DNA from: Bin80 sp964291275
GTDB lineage: Bacteria; Bacteroidota; Rhodothermia; Rhodothermales; Bin80
DNA: 64,000 bases
Assembly (NCBI GenBank): GCA_964291275.2
Contig: OZ219799.1
Location: 2,542,001-2,606,000, forward strand
Direction: 5' to 3'
Part shown: piece after piece, positions 35,834 through 45,228 of the stretch
Position numbering within the stretch: position 1 is the first letter of the stretch
How the letters are laid out: every line of letters begins with the position of its first letter
Made by a program: the position numbers and the translations under genes
Notes under the pieces: model-generated
Told to the model about the DNA's origin: nothing
What the model saw: only the letters and a program-made list of their open reading frames with translations
Database searches by the model: none

Positions 35834-38059
35834 ATGCTCGAAGCTTCGACTATACTCAAAGAACGCGACTTCACGGTTGACGAGCCCTACGGGCAACAGC
35901 TAGAAGAGTTGATTGCGGACTGCAAGCGGTATTTGCCGGCGTTTGACGAGGCTATGATTCGGCGTGCCTTCAAGCTCAGCTATTGGGCACATAGGAATGA
36001 TCGACGAGCGTCTGGAGAATCGTACATAGCACATCCAATCGCAGTTGCCCATATTGTTGTCCGTGAAATCCGACTGGATGATGTGAGTGTTGGTGCAGCG
36101 CTCCTGCATGACGTGGTTGAGGATACCGATCTGTCTCTGGAAATTATCAGGGCGGAATTCGGTAAAGAGATGGCCTTGCTTATTGATGGGTTAACCAAGA
36201 TTCGTGGTATCTACGCCAATCGGGCACTAGGACAGGCTGAAAATGTGCGCAAGCTTATCCTGTCGATGGCCCAGGATGTGCGCGTGATCTTTGTGAAGTT
36301 TGGGGATCGCCTGCATAATATGCAGACGCTTGGACCACTTCCTCCGGCCAAGCAGCTAAAGATTGCTACTGAGACATTGACGCTCTTTGCACCCTTGGCA
36401 CACCGTTTTGGTCTGCAACGCATAAAAGCCGAGTTGGAAAACCTCTCACTAAAAGTGTTGGAGCCAGAGGCATATTCTTCGATTGTACTTGGTTTGAAAG
36501 AGAGTAAACAGGAGCGCGATTCGTACATCAGCCAATTCATCGTACCTCTTCGAGAGCGACTCGAGAAGTATGGATTCGATTTTGATATTAAAGGGCGATC
36601 GAAGAATATCTATTCGATCTTTCGCAAAATGCAGGCGCAGAATAAGCCGCTGGAAGCCATTTACGATGTATTTGCGATTCGTATCATCCTAAAGACCAGC
36701 GGGCACAAGGGTAAAGAGGATTGCTGGCGCGTGTACTCTATCATTACAGATCTCTATAAACCGCTCCCTGAGCGCTTCAGGGATTTTATTTCTGTGCCTA
36801 AATCGAATGGTTATCAGAGTTTACATACGACGGTGCTGGATGCTGTAGGTCGCCGCATAGAAGTGCAGATTCGCACGGAAGAGATGCATGAGATTGCCGA
36901 GCGTGGTATGGCAGCACACTGGAAGTACAAGGAAGGCGTTCATAAGCCGGATACGAAAATGGATCAGTTATTAAACTGGGTCCATGACCTGATGGAGAAC
37001 CCTGATAGTGAGCAGGCGACTGAATTTGTTCAGGAATTCAGTCTGGATCTCTATACAGACGAAATTTATGTCTTCACTCCGAGGGGAGACCTGAAGACAT
37101 TACCCAAAAATGCGACACCAGTAGATTTTGCGTTTCAGATTCACACGGATGTTGGCTTGCATTGTATTGGAGCCAAGGTCAACGGCAAAATGGTACCACT
37201 CTCTTACAAGTTAAGGAGTGGTGATCAGGTCGAGATCATTACATCCAAAAAAGTGACAGCCAATCCAGACTGGATTAAGTATGTGGTCACGCACAAGGCC
37301 CGCAGCCGCATTCGGCATCGAATTAATGAAGAGCGGCGAGCGGCGGTGAGGTATGGGCGCCAGCTCTGGGAAAAGAAAGCGAAGCGAGCCAGGATATCAG
37401 TCTCAGAAGAAGAGCTGGTACGATTGGCGGCCCAGTTCAAATATTCGACGCTGGCGCAGATGTTTTATGAGATCGCTTCTGGCTTATTAGATGTACAGGA
37501 TTTGATTCAGTACATGCGCACAGGGCATACGCCGGAGTCTGCTGATATGGATACTCCATCGGAGTCCACGATCACATTTAAGGAAACCGCTCAGCATAAA
37601 GGGGCTGAAACATTACTTATCAACGGGGAGCGCATAAAGGGCTTGGCTACTGTGTATGCTTCCTGCTGTAATCCAATTCCTGGTGATGCAGTATTTGGTT
37701 ATACAAGCAGGGCAGGTTCTATCAATATTCATCGCACAGGGTGTCGTAATGCAGCTCACTTACTTGTAAACCATCCAGACAGGATCCAGTCGTGTGCCTG
37801 GAGTCGGCAGAAGGATGTCCGATTTGTTGTAGGGCTGCGCGTGGTTGGAGAAGATCGTGTTGGCATTGTTCATGATCTGACTACGGTTATTTCCCGCAAC
37901 CTCAAGACGAACATAAGGTCCATGACTGTCAGAACAGAGGACGGATTTTTTGAAGGTACAATCATACTGCACGTCAGTGATCTGCAGCATCTCAAGCGTC
38001 TGATTGGGCGTATCAGACGTGTTGAAAGTGTCCGTGGGGTATACCGTTTTGAAGAGTAA
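35834..38059 (+). CDS. bifunctional (p)ppGpp synthetase/hydrolase (Rel/SpoT)
   Basis: A 741-residue stringent-response enzyme. The hydrolase HD domain has SGESYIAHPIAVAH and LLHDVVEDT (about 55-100); the synthetase domain has KGRSKNIYSIFRKMQAQ and NGYQSLHTTVLDAVGRRIEV with RTEEMHEIAE (about 250-360); then TGS (DLKTLPKNATPVDFAFQIH, about 415) and a C-terminal ACT domain (about 665-740). Both active-site signatures look intact, so it should both make and degrade (p)ppGpp. ruvX follows within 2 bases of its stop. Confidence 0.93.
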   Translation: MLEASTILKERDFTVDEPYGQQLEELIADCKRYLPAFDEAMIRRAFKLSYWAHRNDRRASGESYIAHPIAVAHIVVREIRLDDVSVGAALLHDVVEDTDLSLEIIRAEFGKEMALLIDGLTKIRGIYANRALGQAENVRKLILSMAQDVRVIFVKFGDRLHNMQTLGPLPPAKQLKIATETLTLFAPLAHRFGLQRIKAELENLSLKVLEPEAYSSIVLGLKESKQERDSYISQFIVPLRERLEKYGFDFDIKGRSKNIYSIFRKMQAQNKPLEAIYDVFAIRIILKTSGHKGKEDCWRVYSIITDLYKPLPERFRDFISVPKSNGYQSLHTTVLDAVGRRIEVQIRTEEMHEIAERGMAAHWKYKEGVHKPDTKMDQLLNWVHDLMENPDSEQATEFVQEFSLDLYTDEIYVFTPRGDLKTLPKNATPVDFAFQIHTDVGLHCIGAKVNGKMVPLSYKLRSGDQVEIITSKKVTANPDWIKYVVTHKARSRIRHRINEERRAAVRYGRQLWEKKAKRARISVSEEELVRLAAQFKYSTLAQMFYEIASGLLDVQDLIQYMRTGHTPESADMDTPSESTITFKETAQHKGAETLLINGERIKGLATVYASCCNPIPGDAVFGYTSRAGSINIHRTGCRNAAHLLVNHPDRIQSCAWSRQKDVRFVVGLRVVGEDRVGIVHDLTTVISRNLKTNIRSMTVRTEDGFFEGTIILHVSDLQHLKRLIGRIRRVESVRGVYRFEE

Positions 38060-38060
38060 G

Positions 38061-38492
38061 TTGTACCGCGGGCATCCGCGTATTATATCTGTCGATTATG
38101 GCACGCGGCGAGTCGGTCTATCAATAGCTGATCCATTGCGTATGTTTGCGCAACCCCTTGATACCTGCAGTCCGGCGTCTGCAGTAGACAAACTGGTTGC
38201 GATCCATCAAAGGGAGAAAATAGATGTGATCGTTATTGGCTGGCCGTTGAAGGAAGATGGATCCGAGGGTAGTGCAACCAAGCGGGTAAATGAGTATATT
38301 CGACGATTGCTAAACAGGATGCCTGATGTGGATATAGTACGCTGGGACGAGCGTTATACATCTGAAGAAGCTAAGGCGATGTTGCGTGGACGATCCTACC
38401 GAGGCGGGCGCGGTAGTGTGGATCAAGTTGCAGCAGGGATAATACTACAGGAGTATTTGGACTCTATTTCCGAAACCCCTAGCCTTGGCTGA
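38061..38492 (+). CDS. ruvX: putative pre-16S rRNA nuclease / Holliday junction resolvase YqgF
   Basis: A 143-residue RNase H-fold protein. RIISVDYGTRRVGLSIADPL holds the first catalytic Asp; VIGWPLKEDGSEG and VRWDERYTSEEA and GSVDQVAAGIILQEYL complete the family blocks. The start is uncertain: TTG 38061 matches the family length, with AGAG upstream; GTG codons at 38028 and 38034 would overlap the rel gene. Confidence 0.85.
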   Translation: MYRGHPRIISVDYGTRRVGLSIADPLRMFAQPLDTCSPASAVDKLVAIHQREKIDVIVIGWPLKEDGSEGSATKRVNEYIRRLLNRMPDVDIVRWDERYTSEEAKAMLRGRSYRGGRGSVDQVAAGIILQEYLDSISETPSLG

Positions 38493-38537
38493 CGTACGCA
38501 CCATAGGTTTCGATTTAAATAGAATTTAGGATATAGC

Positions 38538-39140
38538 ATGCGTCGTACAAGTACACTGGTTTTGTTAATTATCGTCTTGCTTGTGGGGTTTGCGGGCTGT
38601 GCAGGCTGCGGAACGTATAATAGTCTGGTTGGGCAGGAGGAGATGGTTGAAGAGGCTTGGGCGAATGTTCAGACTGCCTATCAGCGAAGAGCTGACCTTA
38701 TTCCAAACCTTGTGAATACAGTGAGGGCAGCTGGAGATTTTGAGCAGGAAACGCTACAGGCTGTAACGGAGACACGCGCCCGGGCAACATCCATAAATGT
38801 ATCTGCCGAGGATGTACGTGACCCTGAAGGTCTAGCACAATTCCAGCAGGCACAGTCACAACTTTCGGGTGCACTCGGTAGACTGTTAGTTGTCAGCGAA
38901 AATTACCCACAATTGCGGGCTACAGAAGGTTTTCGTGATTTACAGGTTCAGTTGGAGGGTACAGAAAATCGTATAAACACGGCGCGTACGCGCTATAATG
39001 GTGCGGTGCGCGACTATAACACCGCTATTCGTCAATTCCCCGCAGCCATGTTTGCTGGTATGTTCGGACACAGCCGCCGGTCCCCGTTTGAGGCGGACAG
39101 TGATGCTCAGAGTGCGCCAGAGGTTGATTTTGATTCGTAA
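38538..39140 (+). CDS. lemA: LemA family protein
   Basis: A 200-residue protein with an N-terminal hydrophobic helix ending in Gly/Cys residues (VLLVGFAGCAGCGTYN), then the helical LemA core: YNSLVGQEEMVEEAWANVQT, RRADLIPNLVNTVRA and ENRINTARTRYNGAVRDYN. Its partner TPM-domain gene follows, an arrangement seen in many bacteria. Function of LemA is not well known. Confidence 0.9.
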   Translation: MRRTSTLVLLIIVLLVGFAGCAGCGTYNSLVGQEEMVEEAWANVQTAYQRRADLIPNLVNTVRAAGDFEQETLQAVTETRARATSINVSAEDVRDPEGLAQFQQAQSQLSGALGRLLVVSENYPQLRATEGFRDLQVQLEGTENRINTARTRYNGAVRDYNTAIRQFPAAMFAGMFGHSRRSPFEADSDAQSAPEVDFDS

Positions 39141-39939
39141 GTACAGACGACTTCGCTGGTTTGTCCCAGTTGCTCTGATAGCACTGGTGATTGTCCATGG
39201 GAGAGTATTGGCCCAGGAGGAGAACCGAATCGTTGTTGACGAAGCCGGGATGTTGTCCTCACAGGAGGAACAGCGCTTAGCCCTCTCGTTGCGACTATAT
39301 GCGGATAGTACGTCAACACAGATTGCTATTCGCACAATACAATCATTGGAGGGGCGTGATATTGCCGAATATGCGACCGAATTAGGACAGTCGCTCGGAG
39401 TAGGCCAGGCTGAAAATGACAATGGAGTACTTATTCTGGTTAGCGAGCAAGATCGTTCTGTGTTTATTGCAGTAGGGTACGGTCTGGAGGGAGCAATTCC
39501 AGATGTGCTTGCAGGCCGTATTGTACGGGAGATCATAACTCCCAATTTTAGAGAAGGGCGGTATTATGCCGGTTTAGCTGGGGCAGTTGATGCGCTCATG
39601 CTTGCAGCAGCAGGGGAGTACACAGCAGAATTATTGCCAGTAGCACAGGATTCAGGCAGAAGGGGGGATTTTGGAGGACTTGTATTGTTCTTGATGGTTA
39701 TAGTATTCTCTGTTTTCATGATGCTTGCGCGGGGTGGCGGAGGAGGAGGACCAGGTCGCCCCTATCGTGGCAATAGCATTATCCCACTTATGTTCTTATT
39801 GGGACATGCCAGCGGACGTGGATCCGGTGGCTTCGGAGGAGGGGGTAGTTTTGGTGCAGGCGGTGGATTTGGGGGAGGTTTCGGCGGTGGATTTGGTGGT
39901 GGAGGATTTGGTGGTGGTGGAGCTGGTGGAGGCTGGTAG
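39103..39939 (+). CDS. TPM-domain protein with Gly-rich tail (YgcG-like)
   Basis: About 278 residues: signal peptide, a TPM domain (VDEAGMLSSQEEQRLALSL, DNGVLILVSEQDRSVFIAVG, IVREIITPNFREGRYYAGL), one transmembrane helix (LVLFLMVIVFSVFMML), and a C terminus made nearly only of Gly and Phe. The start may be ATG 39103 or, with a better AGAGG site six bases upstream, TTG 39130, which gives a cleaner signal peptide. Both overlap lemA, suggesting a coupled pair. Confidence 0.85.
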   Translation: MLRVRQRLILIRKYRRLRWFVPVALIALVIVHGRVLAQEENRIVVDEAGMLSSQEEQRLALSLRLYADSTSTQIAIRTIQSLEGRDIAEYATELGQSLGVGQAENDNGVLILVSEQDRSVFIAVGYGLEGAIPDVLAGRIVREIITPNFREGRYYAGLAGAVDALMLAAAGEYTAELLPVAQDSGRRGDFGGLVLFLMVIVFSVFMMLARGGGGGGPGRPYRGNSIIPLMFLLGHASGRGSGGFGGGGSFGAGGGFGGGFGGGFGGGGFGGGGAGGGW

Positions 39940-40023
39940 AAAAAGTGTATTCACTCAGTTCCCTACTTTCTCCAAAAGGTATTGCGTGGACTGGATTTGA
40001 GAGCACCAGACAGAGCGAACGAA

Positions 40024-40341
40024 ATGGATCGCATACAACAGCTTCTGCAGCTCCATGAGGCTGATAAGTCGGATCCCTTTACACTTTTTGCACTTGGATT
40101 TGAGTATCATAAGCAGGGCCGGTTAGAGGATGCGCTGAAGTGGTACCAGTCAATCCTGGTGATAGCCCCAAGCTATACAGGAGTCTATTATCATCTGGGG
40201 AAACTGTACTTGGAACTTGGCAGTAGGGATGATGCTGTACGAACGTACAAAGAAGGCATCCAGATATGTAATGATCTGCGCGAGGTAAAAGACCGGTCCG
40301 AGCTACAACAGGCTTTGATGGAAGTAGATGACGATGACTGA
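40024..40341 (+). CDS. tetratricopeptide repeat protein
   Basis: A 105-residue protein with about two TPR units (DPFTLFALGFEYHKQGRLED and GVYYHLGKLYLELGSRDDAV). No signal peptide, so cytoplasmic. ATG 40024 is chosen because the preceding 14 residues of the open frame show no TPR pattern. The acidic end EVDDDD overlaps the start of the CPBP gene. Confidence 0.75.
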   Translation: MDRIQQLLQLHEADKSDPFTLFALGFEYHKQGRLEDALKWYQSILVIAPSYTGVYYHLGKLYLELGSRDDAVRTYKEGIQICNDLREVKDRSELQQALMEVDDDD

Positions 40342-41122
40342 AGAGTACTCCCCATCTACCGAAACCCCAGTTCCTGGTGTATTTGAAAGCTATTTTCGGG
40401 CCACGAGAACCGCAACGTGGGGGTTCCTTATGGCACTTCCGCTTCTGTTACTCTATGAAGCAGGGATTGTATGGGTGAATCATGGCACAGTAGGAGAGAT
40501 CCGTATTACTGCTGATATCTGGTTAAAAGACCTCATCCCAAGCTTCGGGCAGGCACATGAGCTAATTCTGCTGGGTGTAGTAGTGGTTGTAGGTGTGCTC
40601 ATCGTTGCCATCGAACGGAAAAAGAAAGTCGCATTCCATAGCAAATATCCTGGCTTTATTATTCTTGAAAGTGCGTTTTATGCGATTCTCCTTGCGGTCA
40701 TTGTTTCGGGGTTTACGCAATGGTTGATGTCACCGATGATGTCCGTACAGGAGGCAGTGCATGAGCCTGATATAGTCATGCAGTTGGTTCTTTCCCTCGG
40801 CGCTGGCTTATATGAGGAGTTGTTCTTTCGTGTCATACTTGTTGGGGGACTAGCCTTTTTGTTGCGACTTGCTTTCCCCAAAGCCAAAGTACTCATGTAT
40901 ATTTTGGCCGCAGTGATTGGTGCGGTTACTTTTAGCGCAATACATCATTTTGGGAACATGGGTGATCCTTGGGAGCTCAGCGTGTTTGTTTACCGGGCCA
41001 TCTTCGGTCTGGTTTTCAATGTGGTTTTTCTGGTGCGTGGTTTTGCTGTTGTTGCCTGGGCACATGCGATCTACGACGTCATGGTTGTTACGGGCTTCCT
41101 CTCCATGCTGCAGGGGGCGTAG
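40328..41122 (+). CDS. CPBP family intramembrane glutamic endopeptidase
   Basis: A 264-residue membrane protein with about seven helices. The CPBP (Abi/CAAX) motifs are clear: GAGLYEELFFRVIL (catalytic EE), TFSAIHHFGNMG and AWAHAIYDVMVV. ATG 40334 is an equal start candidate. It overlaps the TPR gene, so the two are likely coupled. Its last codons (GFLSMLQGA) and the following 100 bases reappear downstream of later TonB-C gene copies, marking the edge of a duplicated unit. Confidence 0.83.
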   Translation: MTMTEEYSPSTETPVPGVFESYFRATRTATWGFLMALPLLLLYEAGIVWVNHGTVGEIRITADIWLKDLIPSFGQAHELILLGVVVVVGVLIVAIERKKKVAFHSKYPGFIILESAFYAILLAVIVSGFTQWLMSPMMSVQEAVHEPDIVMQLVLSLGAGLYEELFFRVILVGGLAFLLRLAFPKAKVLMYILAAVIGAVTFSAIHHFGNMGDPWELSVFVYRAIFGLVFNVVFLVRGFAVVAWAHAIYDVMVVTGFLSMLQGA

Positions 41123-41214
41123 GGTTGTTTTTCTGTATCTTTTGAAAGAGGTGCCTGGGATTAGTAATTCTGCTTATACGGGTGTGGTAGGCGGGAATGC
41201 AAGTGCAGTGGATT

Positions 41215-41231
41215 CGTGAATATCATTCACG
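41215..41231 (+). promoter_or_regulatory. inverted repeat in the leader of TonB-C copy 1
   Basis: CGTGAAT, ATC, ATTCACG: a perfect 7-bp dyad with a 3-base loop, 17 bases before the start codon and just upstream of the AGGAGAG ribosome site. The same dyad is at 42707-42723 before copy 2. It could be an operator or an mRNA hairpin. Confidence 0.45.
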
Positions 41232-41247
41232 ACAGGAGAGAGAATTC

Positions 41248-42558
41248 ATGAACAGAACACGTTATTTGGTAGGCCTCCTTGGGCTGCTGTTTTTTGCAGT
41301 CAGCAGTACAGCTCAACAGGCTCCACGGATCGATATTGATTACGCTTCATTCGCTTATGACGAAGGGGAGTCACTGGTTGAACTTTACATGGCTATCGAA
41401 GCGAGTTCACTTACTTATGAAGCCAGTGATTCTCTTTACACCTCTACTATTCCACTCGAGCTGAGCTTGCATAGCTCCTCCGATGCGGATTTGGATGTAT
41501 CTGCGGAGCGCGTTGTTTGGGAGCAGGAGACGGATCTGCAGTTTGCCGTGACTGATCCGTCTTTGATTACAGAGGGGCAGGTGTTTTTACGCCAAATCCG
41601 GCTAACCGTTGTACCGGGTGAACATGAACTGCAAATAGCGATGCCTCTATCAGGTCAAGACCCCGTACAGGCAAGCCGCGATGTAATTATACCGGACTAT
41701 GATCAGCAGGAAAGTTGTGCGCTATCAGACATAACACTGGCTTCCAGGATTACCCCTTCTGAGGATAGAGAGGATCCATTCTACAAGAATGGGCTCTATA
41801 TACGCCCAAATGCCAGCCAGCTGTACGGCGAGGGAGCCGCTAGGCTCTTCTACTACGCGGAGGCCTACAACACTGCATGTGCAGCTCCGGATACGGACGA
41901 ATATACCCTGCTTATATACGTTTCCAAGGCGAGTGGACCGGCGCCCATCACCGGCCTACAGAAGCGCTCTAAACGGGCAGTGCGTCCAGCGGATGTCCTT
42001 GTCGGCACGTTTAATTTGTCTGCTCTTGTTTCTGGCATATACTCTCTGCACTTGGTAATCCTTGACAAGGCCAATGAGTCCAAGGTTGAACAAACCCGCA
42101 AGTTCTCTGTCTTAAATCCTGTTGCAGATTCGACATGGGCACAGTTTGCCCATGCCATGGAAATATCCGAGGCAAGTGGTTATGCAACTATGCCGGTGGA
42201 CGAGATAGATCAGGGGCTAATACGGATCAGACACGTAGAAGATCTTGCAGCCTTCATGATCCCTGATGAGCCACCGGAGCTCATTGGAGGTATTCGCGCA
42301 CTGGTAGGTAAGGTGAGATATCCGGAAAGTGCACGCCGAGCCAAGATTGAGGGACGGGTGATTGTAAACTTCACGGTAGACGAGGAGGGTAATGTTCGTG
42401 ATGCCATAATCCGTAAAGGGATCGGAGGTGGATGTGATGAGGAAGTCATCCGTGTTGTTACTGAATATGCAAAATTCAAGCCGGGCATCCATCAGGGAAG
42501 CGTGATTCCAGTAAGAATGCGGATGCCCATTATTTTCAAATTGCATGAAGATGCCTAG
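41248..42558 (+). CDS. secreted protein with TonB C-terminal domain, copy 1
   Basis: A 436-residue exported protein (signal peptide ending STAQQ; ATG 41248 with AGGAGAG upstream). Residues about 25-330 are beta-rich and repeat across the copies; the last about 95 residues are a TonB_C domain (RYPESARRAKIEGRVIVNFT, FKPGIHQG). There is no N-terminal membrane anchor or Pro-rich linker, so this is not an ordinary TonB energy transducer. It is the intact member of a locally duplicated family (copies at 42740, 46498 and a remnant at 54267). Confidence 0.7.
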   Translation: MNRTRYLVGLLGLLFFAVSSTAQQAPRIDIDYASFAYDEGESLVELYMAIEASSLTYEASDSLYTSTIPLELSLHSSSDADLDVSAERVVWEQETDLQFAVTDPSLITEGQVFLRQIRLTVVPGEHELQIAMPLSGQDPVQASRDVIIPDYDQQESCALSDITLASRITPSEDREDPFYKNGLYIRPNASQLYGEGAARLFYYAEAYNTACAAPDTDEYTLLIYVSKASGPAPITGLQKRSKRAVRPADVLVGTFNLSALVSGIYSLHLVILDKANESKVEQTRKFSVLNPVADSTWAQFAHAMEISEASGYATMPVDEIDQGLIRIRHVEDLAAFMIPDEPPELIGGIRALVGKVRYPESARRAKIEGRVIVNFTVDEEGNVRDAIIRKGIGGGCDEEVIRVVTEYAKFKPGIHQGSVIPVRMRMPIIFKLHEDA

Positions 42559-42706
42559 TTGACAGAGGAAGCTTCCGCTTTTTTCGTGGGTTTCTGCTCC
42601 ATACCGCAAGGTGTTAGGATGATTTTTGAGTACTTTCAAAGAGGCACCTGGGATTTGTAATTCTGCTTATACGGGTGTGGTAGGCGGAAATGCAGTGCAG
42701 TTGATT

Positions 42707-42723
42707 CGTGAATATCATTCACG
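42707..42723 (+). promoter_or_regulatory. inverted repeat in the leader of TonB-C copy 2
   Basis: The same CGTGAAT/ATTCACG dyad as at 41215-41231, at the same distance from the start codon. In the leader once belonging to copy 3 (about 44150-44170) only the left arm is partly kept (CGTGAGT). Confidence 0.45.
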
Positions 42724-42739
42724 ACAGGAGAGAGAATTC

Positions 42740-44044
42740 ATGAATAGAACACGTTATTTGATAAGTCTCCTTGGGTTGCTGCTTTTTGCAGCCAGCAGTA
42801 CAGCTCAACAGGCTCCACGGATCGATATCGATTACGCTTCATTCGCTTATAACGATCAGGAGTCACTGGTTGAACTTTTTATGGCTATCGAAGCGAGTTC
42901 GCTTACTTATGAAGCCATTGATTCTCTTTACACCTCTACTATTCCACTCGAGCTGAGCTTGCATAGCTCCTCCGATGCGGATTCGGAGGTATCTGCGGAG
43001 CGCGTTGTTTGGGAGCAGGAGACGGATCTGCAGTTTGCTGTGATTGATTCGTCTTTGATTACCGAGGGACAGGTGTTTTTGCGCCAAATCCGACTGACCG
43101 TTGTACCGGGTGAATATGAACTGCAAGTAGTCATGCCCCTGTCCGGCCAAGATCCCGTACAGACAAGCCGTGATGTAATCATACCGGACTATGATCAGCA
43201 GGAAAGCTGAGCACTTTCAGACATAACACTGGCTTCCAGGATTACTCCTTCGGAGGATAGAGAGGATCCATTCTATAAGAATGGGTTCCATATAAGCCCA
43301 AATGCCAGCCAGTTGTACGGCGAGGGAGCCGCCAGGCTCTTCTATTACGCTGAGGCTTACAATACTGCATGCGCAGCTTCGGATACGGACGAATATACCA
43401 TGCTCATATATGTTTCCAATGAGAACAGGCCGGGGCCCATCACAGGCCTGCAGAAGCGCTCTAAACGGGCGGTGCGTCTAACTGATGTTCTCGTCGGCAC
43501 GTTTAATTTGTCTGATCTTGTTTCTGGGATATACTCTCTGCACATGGTAATCCTTGACAAAGCCAATGAGTCCAAGGTTGAACAAACCCGCAAGTTCTCT
43601 GTCTTAAATCTTGTTGCGGATCCGACATGGGTACAGTCTGCTATTGCCCTGGGAATATTCGAGGCAAGTGGCAATCCAACTATGCCGGAGGACGGGATAG
43701 AGCAGGGGCGGGTACGGATCAGGCACGTAGAAGATCTTCCAGTTTTCGTACTCGTTGAGGAGCGGCCGGAACTCATTGGAGGTATCCGTGCACTGAGAGG
43801 AAAGGCGAGATATCCGGAAAGTGCACGCCAAGCCGGGATTACAGGGTGGGTGACTGTGCAATTCACGGTAGACGAGGAGGGTAATGCTCGCGATGCCGTA
43901 ATCCTTGAAGGCATCGGAGGTGGATGCGACGAGGAAGCCATCCGGGTTATTACTGAACATGCAAAATTCAAGCCGGGGATCAGTCAGGGGAGCGCGGTTC
44001 CGTTCAGAATGTCAATGCGGATTGGATTCGGTACGCGTCGGTGA
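42740..44044 (+). pseudogene. secreted TonB-C protein, copy 2, with an in-frame UGA
   Basis: Very close to copy 1 over its full length. At 43208-43210 the codon is TGA where copies 1 and 3 have a Cys codon (ESCALSD context). The frame stays open and homologous for a further 278 codons to 44044, so this single change is the only break. A restart is unlikely to give an exported product. Selenocysteine is considered improbable. Confidence 0.72.
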
Positions 44045-44175
44045 CGTCTGCTTCTTTAGTGATCTTCTTCTCCTCGTTTCAAGGCGTCTGGGATTTGTAA
44101 TCCTGCTTGACACGCGTACAGCAGGCGGGAACACAAGTGTGGTTGGTTCGTGAGTATTCTTTGGAACGAGAGAGT

Positions 44176-44183
44176 TCATGAAT
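44176..44183 (+). repeat. target-site duplication, left (TCATGAAT)
   Basis: Eight bases directly before the left inverted repeat of the IS256-like element; the same eight bases follow the right end at 46496-46503. They include the start codon of TonB-C copy 3. Confidence 0.85.
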
Positions 44184-44250
44184 GGGGATGCGTCAAATTT
44201 AGTGGGGGTTCGGGGGAGTAACGATAATGACTTAACCCGATCCTTCCTTG

Positions 44251-45228
44251 ATGAACCCAGAATCTTCTTTTCCTTTCTCTCCACCAATTCAGGAGCCTGT
44301 TCAGGATCTGCAGGTTGAATTGGTTCGGCATTATGTGGATGTACTTCGCATGCTGACCGATCGGATTTCCTCCGTACCTGCGGCACCTGATCCTGCGGCG
44401 CCTGATCCTGTGGTATCAGCTCCTGAGGAGTCGGCGGCGGTCCCGGGGGCTCCTGCGCCGACTTTATGCTGGGAATCTGCGGTATCTGTGCTGGCGTGCC
44501 GTGACTGGCATACGGAGTCTCTGGTCCATTTGTGGCTTCGGCCCTCGTATGTGATGGGGCTGCATGTATTGTTTGGAATCGGGGTGAGTCTGCGGGGGCA
44601 TCGTCGGATCGTGACTGTGACCGAATGCGGCCCCCAGGATCAGTCCGGTATGGAGGCGGTGCTGGACGATTTGAGCGTTCGTGGATTGGGTTCGGGGATG
44701 CTGTTGACGCTTCCTGGCAATGTCGCACTCCACGCGGCGGTGTCCCGCGTATGGGGAGGCCGCGTGTGGGTGCAGCGATGTCTGAATACGGTCATGGCCG
44801 AAGCGCTGAGCGGACTGGATCCCGATGAGGCGCTGCGGTTTCGTCACCGCCTACGACAGGCATGGCAACAGTGCGATGCGTCCCAGGCTCGGACAGATCT
44901 TCAGCAGATCACAGCAGCGTTGACCCAGGTGAATCGCTCCTCTGGAAGCGTGCTTGCGCATGCGCTGGAATCAACGCTCACCTTGCAACGTACCGGACGA
45001 TTGCTCCATAGTGACCGGGGACTGCGCGTGCTGAATTCACTCAGGACACTCTTGGCTCGTGCAGGACGCAGACTGACGGCTACGCCGGTCCACCAGCGCG
45101 AGATGCACCTGTGCGCGGCACTGTTGGAACTTGAACCCCGACTGCGTCGGGTGCGACATGCGACGTATCTTCCGCAGTTGCATGCTGCACTGAAAACGTC
45201 TCTTCCTTCTAAACCATCGAACGCATGA
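44251..45228 (+). CDS. transposase-like protein lacking the DDE residues (IS256-like ORF1)
   Basis: A 325-residue protein with a Pro/Ala-rich linker (about 43-70). From residue 97 on it aligns by eye with the transposase at 45320-46480: RVWVQRCLN with ALIQRCQWH, ALESTLTLQRTG with GLEETLTLHKLG, RRLT with RRIT, and CAALLELEPR with CLDIEQR. At the three catalytic sites it has Arg97, Pro155 and Asn262 in place of Asp139, Asp199 and Glu310, and Thr180 in place of His224. The frame is intact. Its stop overlaps the next start (ATGA, 45225-45228). A regulatory or structural partner role is inferred only. Confidence 0.68.
   Translation: MNPESSFPFSPPIQEPVQDLQVELVRHYVDVLRMLTDRISSVPAAPDPAAPDPVVSAPEESAAVPGAPAPTLCWESAVSVLACRDWHTESLVHLWLRPSYVMGLHVLFGIGVSLRGHRRIVTVTECGPQDQSGMEAVLDDLSVRGLGSGMLLTLPGNVALHAAVSRVWGGRVWVQRCLNTVMAEALSGLDPDEALRFRHRLRQAWQQCDASQARTDLQQITAALTQVNRSSGSVLAHALESTLTLQRTGRLLHSDRGLRVLNSLRTLLARAGRRLTATPVHQREMHLCAALLELEPRLRRVRHATYLPQLHAALKTSLPSKPSNA

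Noticed and set aside
43205..43213. Selenocysteine at the UGA of TonB-C copy 2
   Set aside because: No SECIS-like hairpin was evident right after the codon and the other copies have Cys in a secreted protein, so nonsense decay is simpler.
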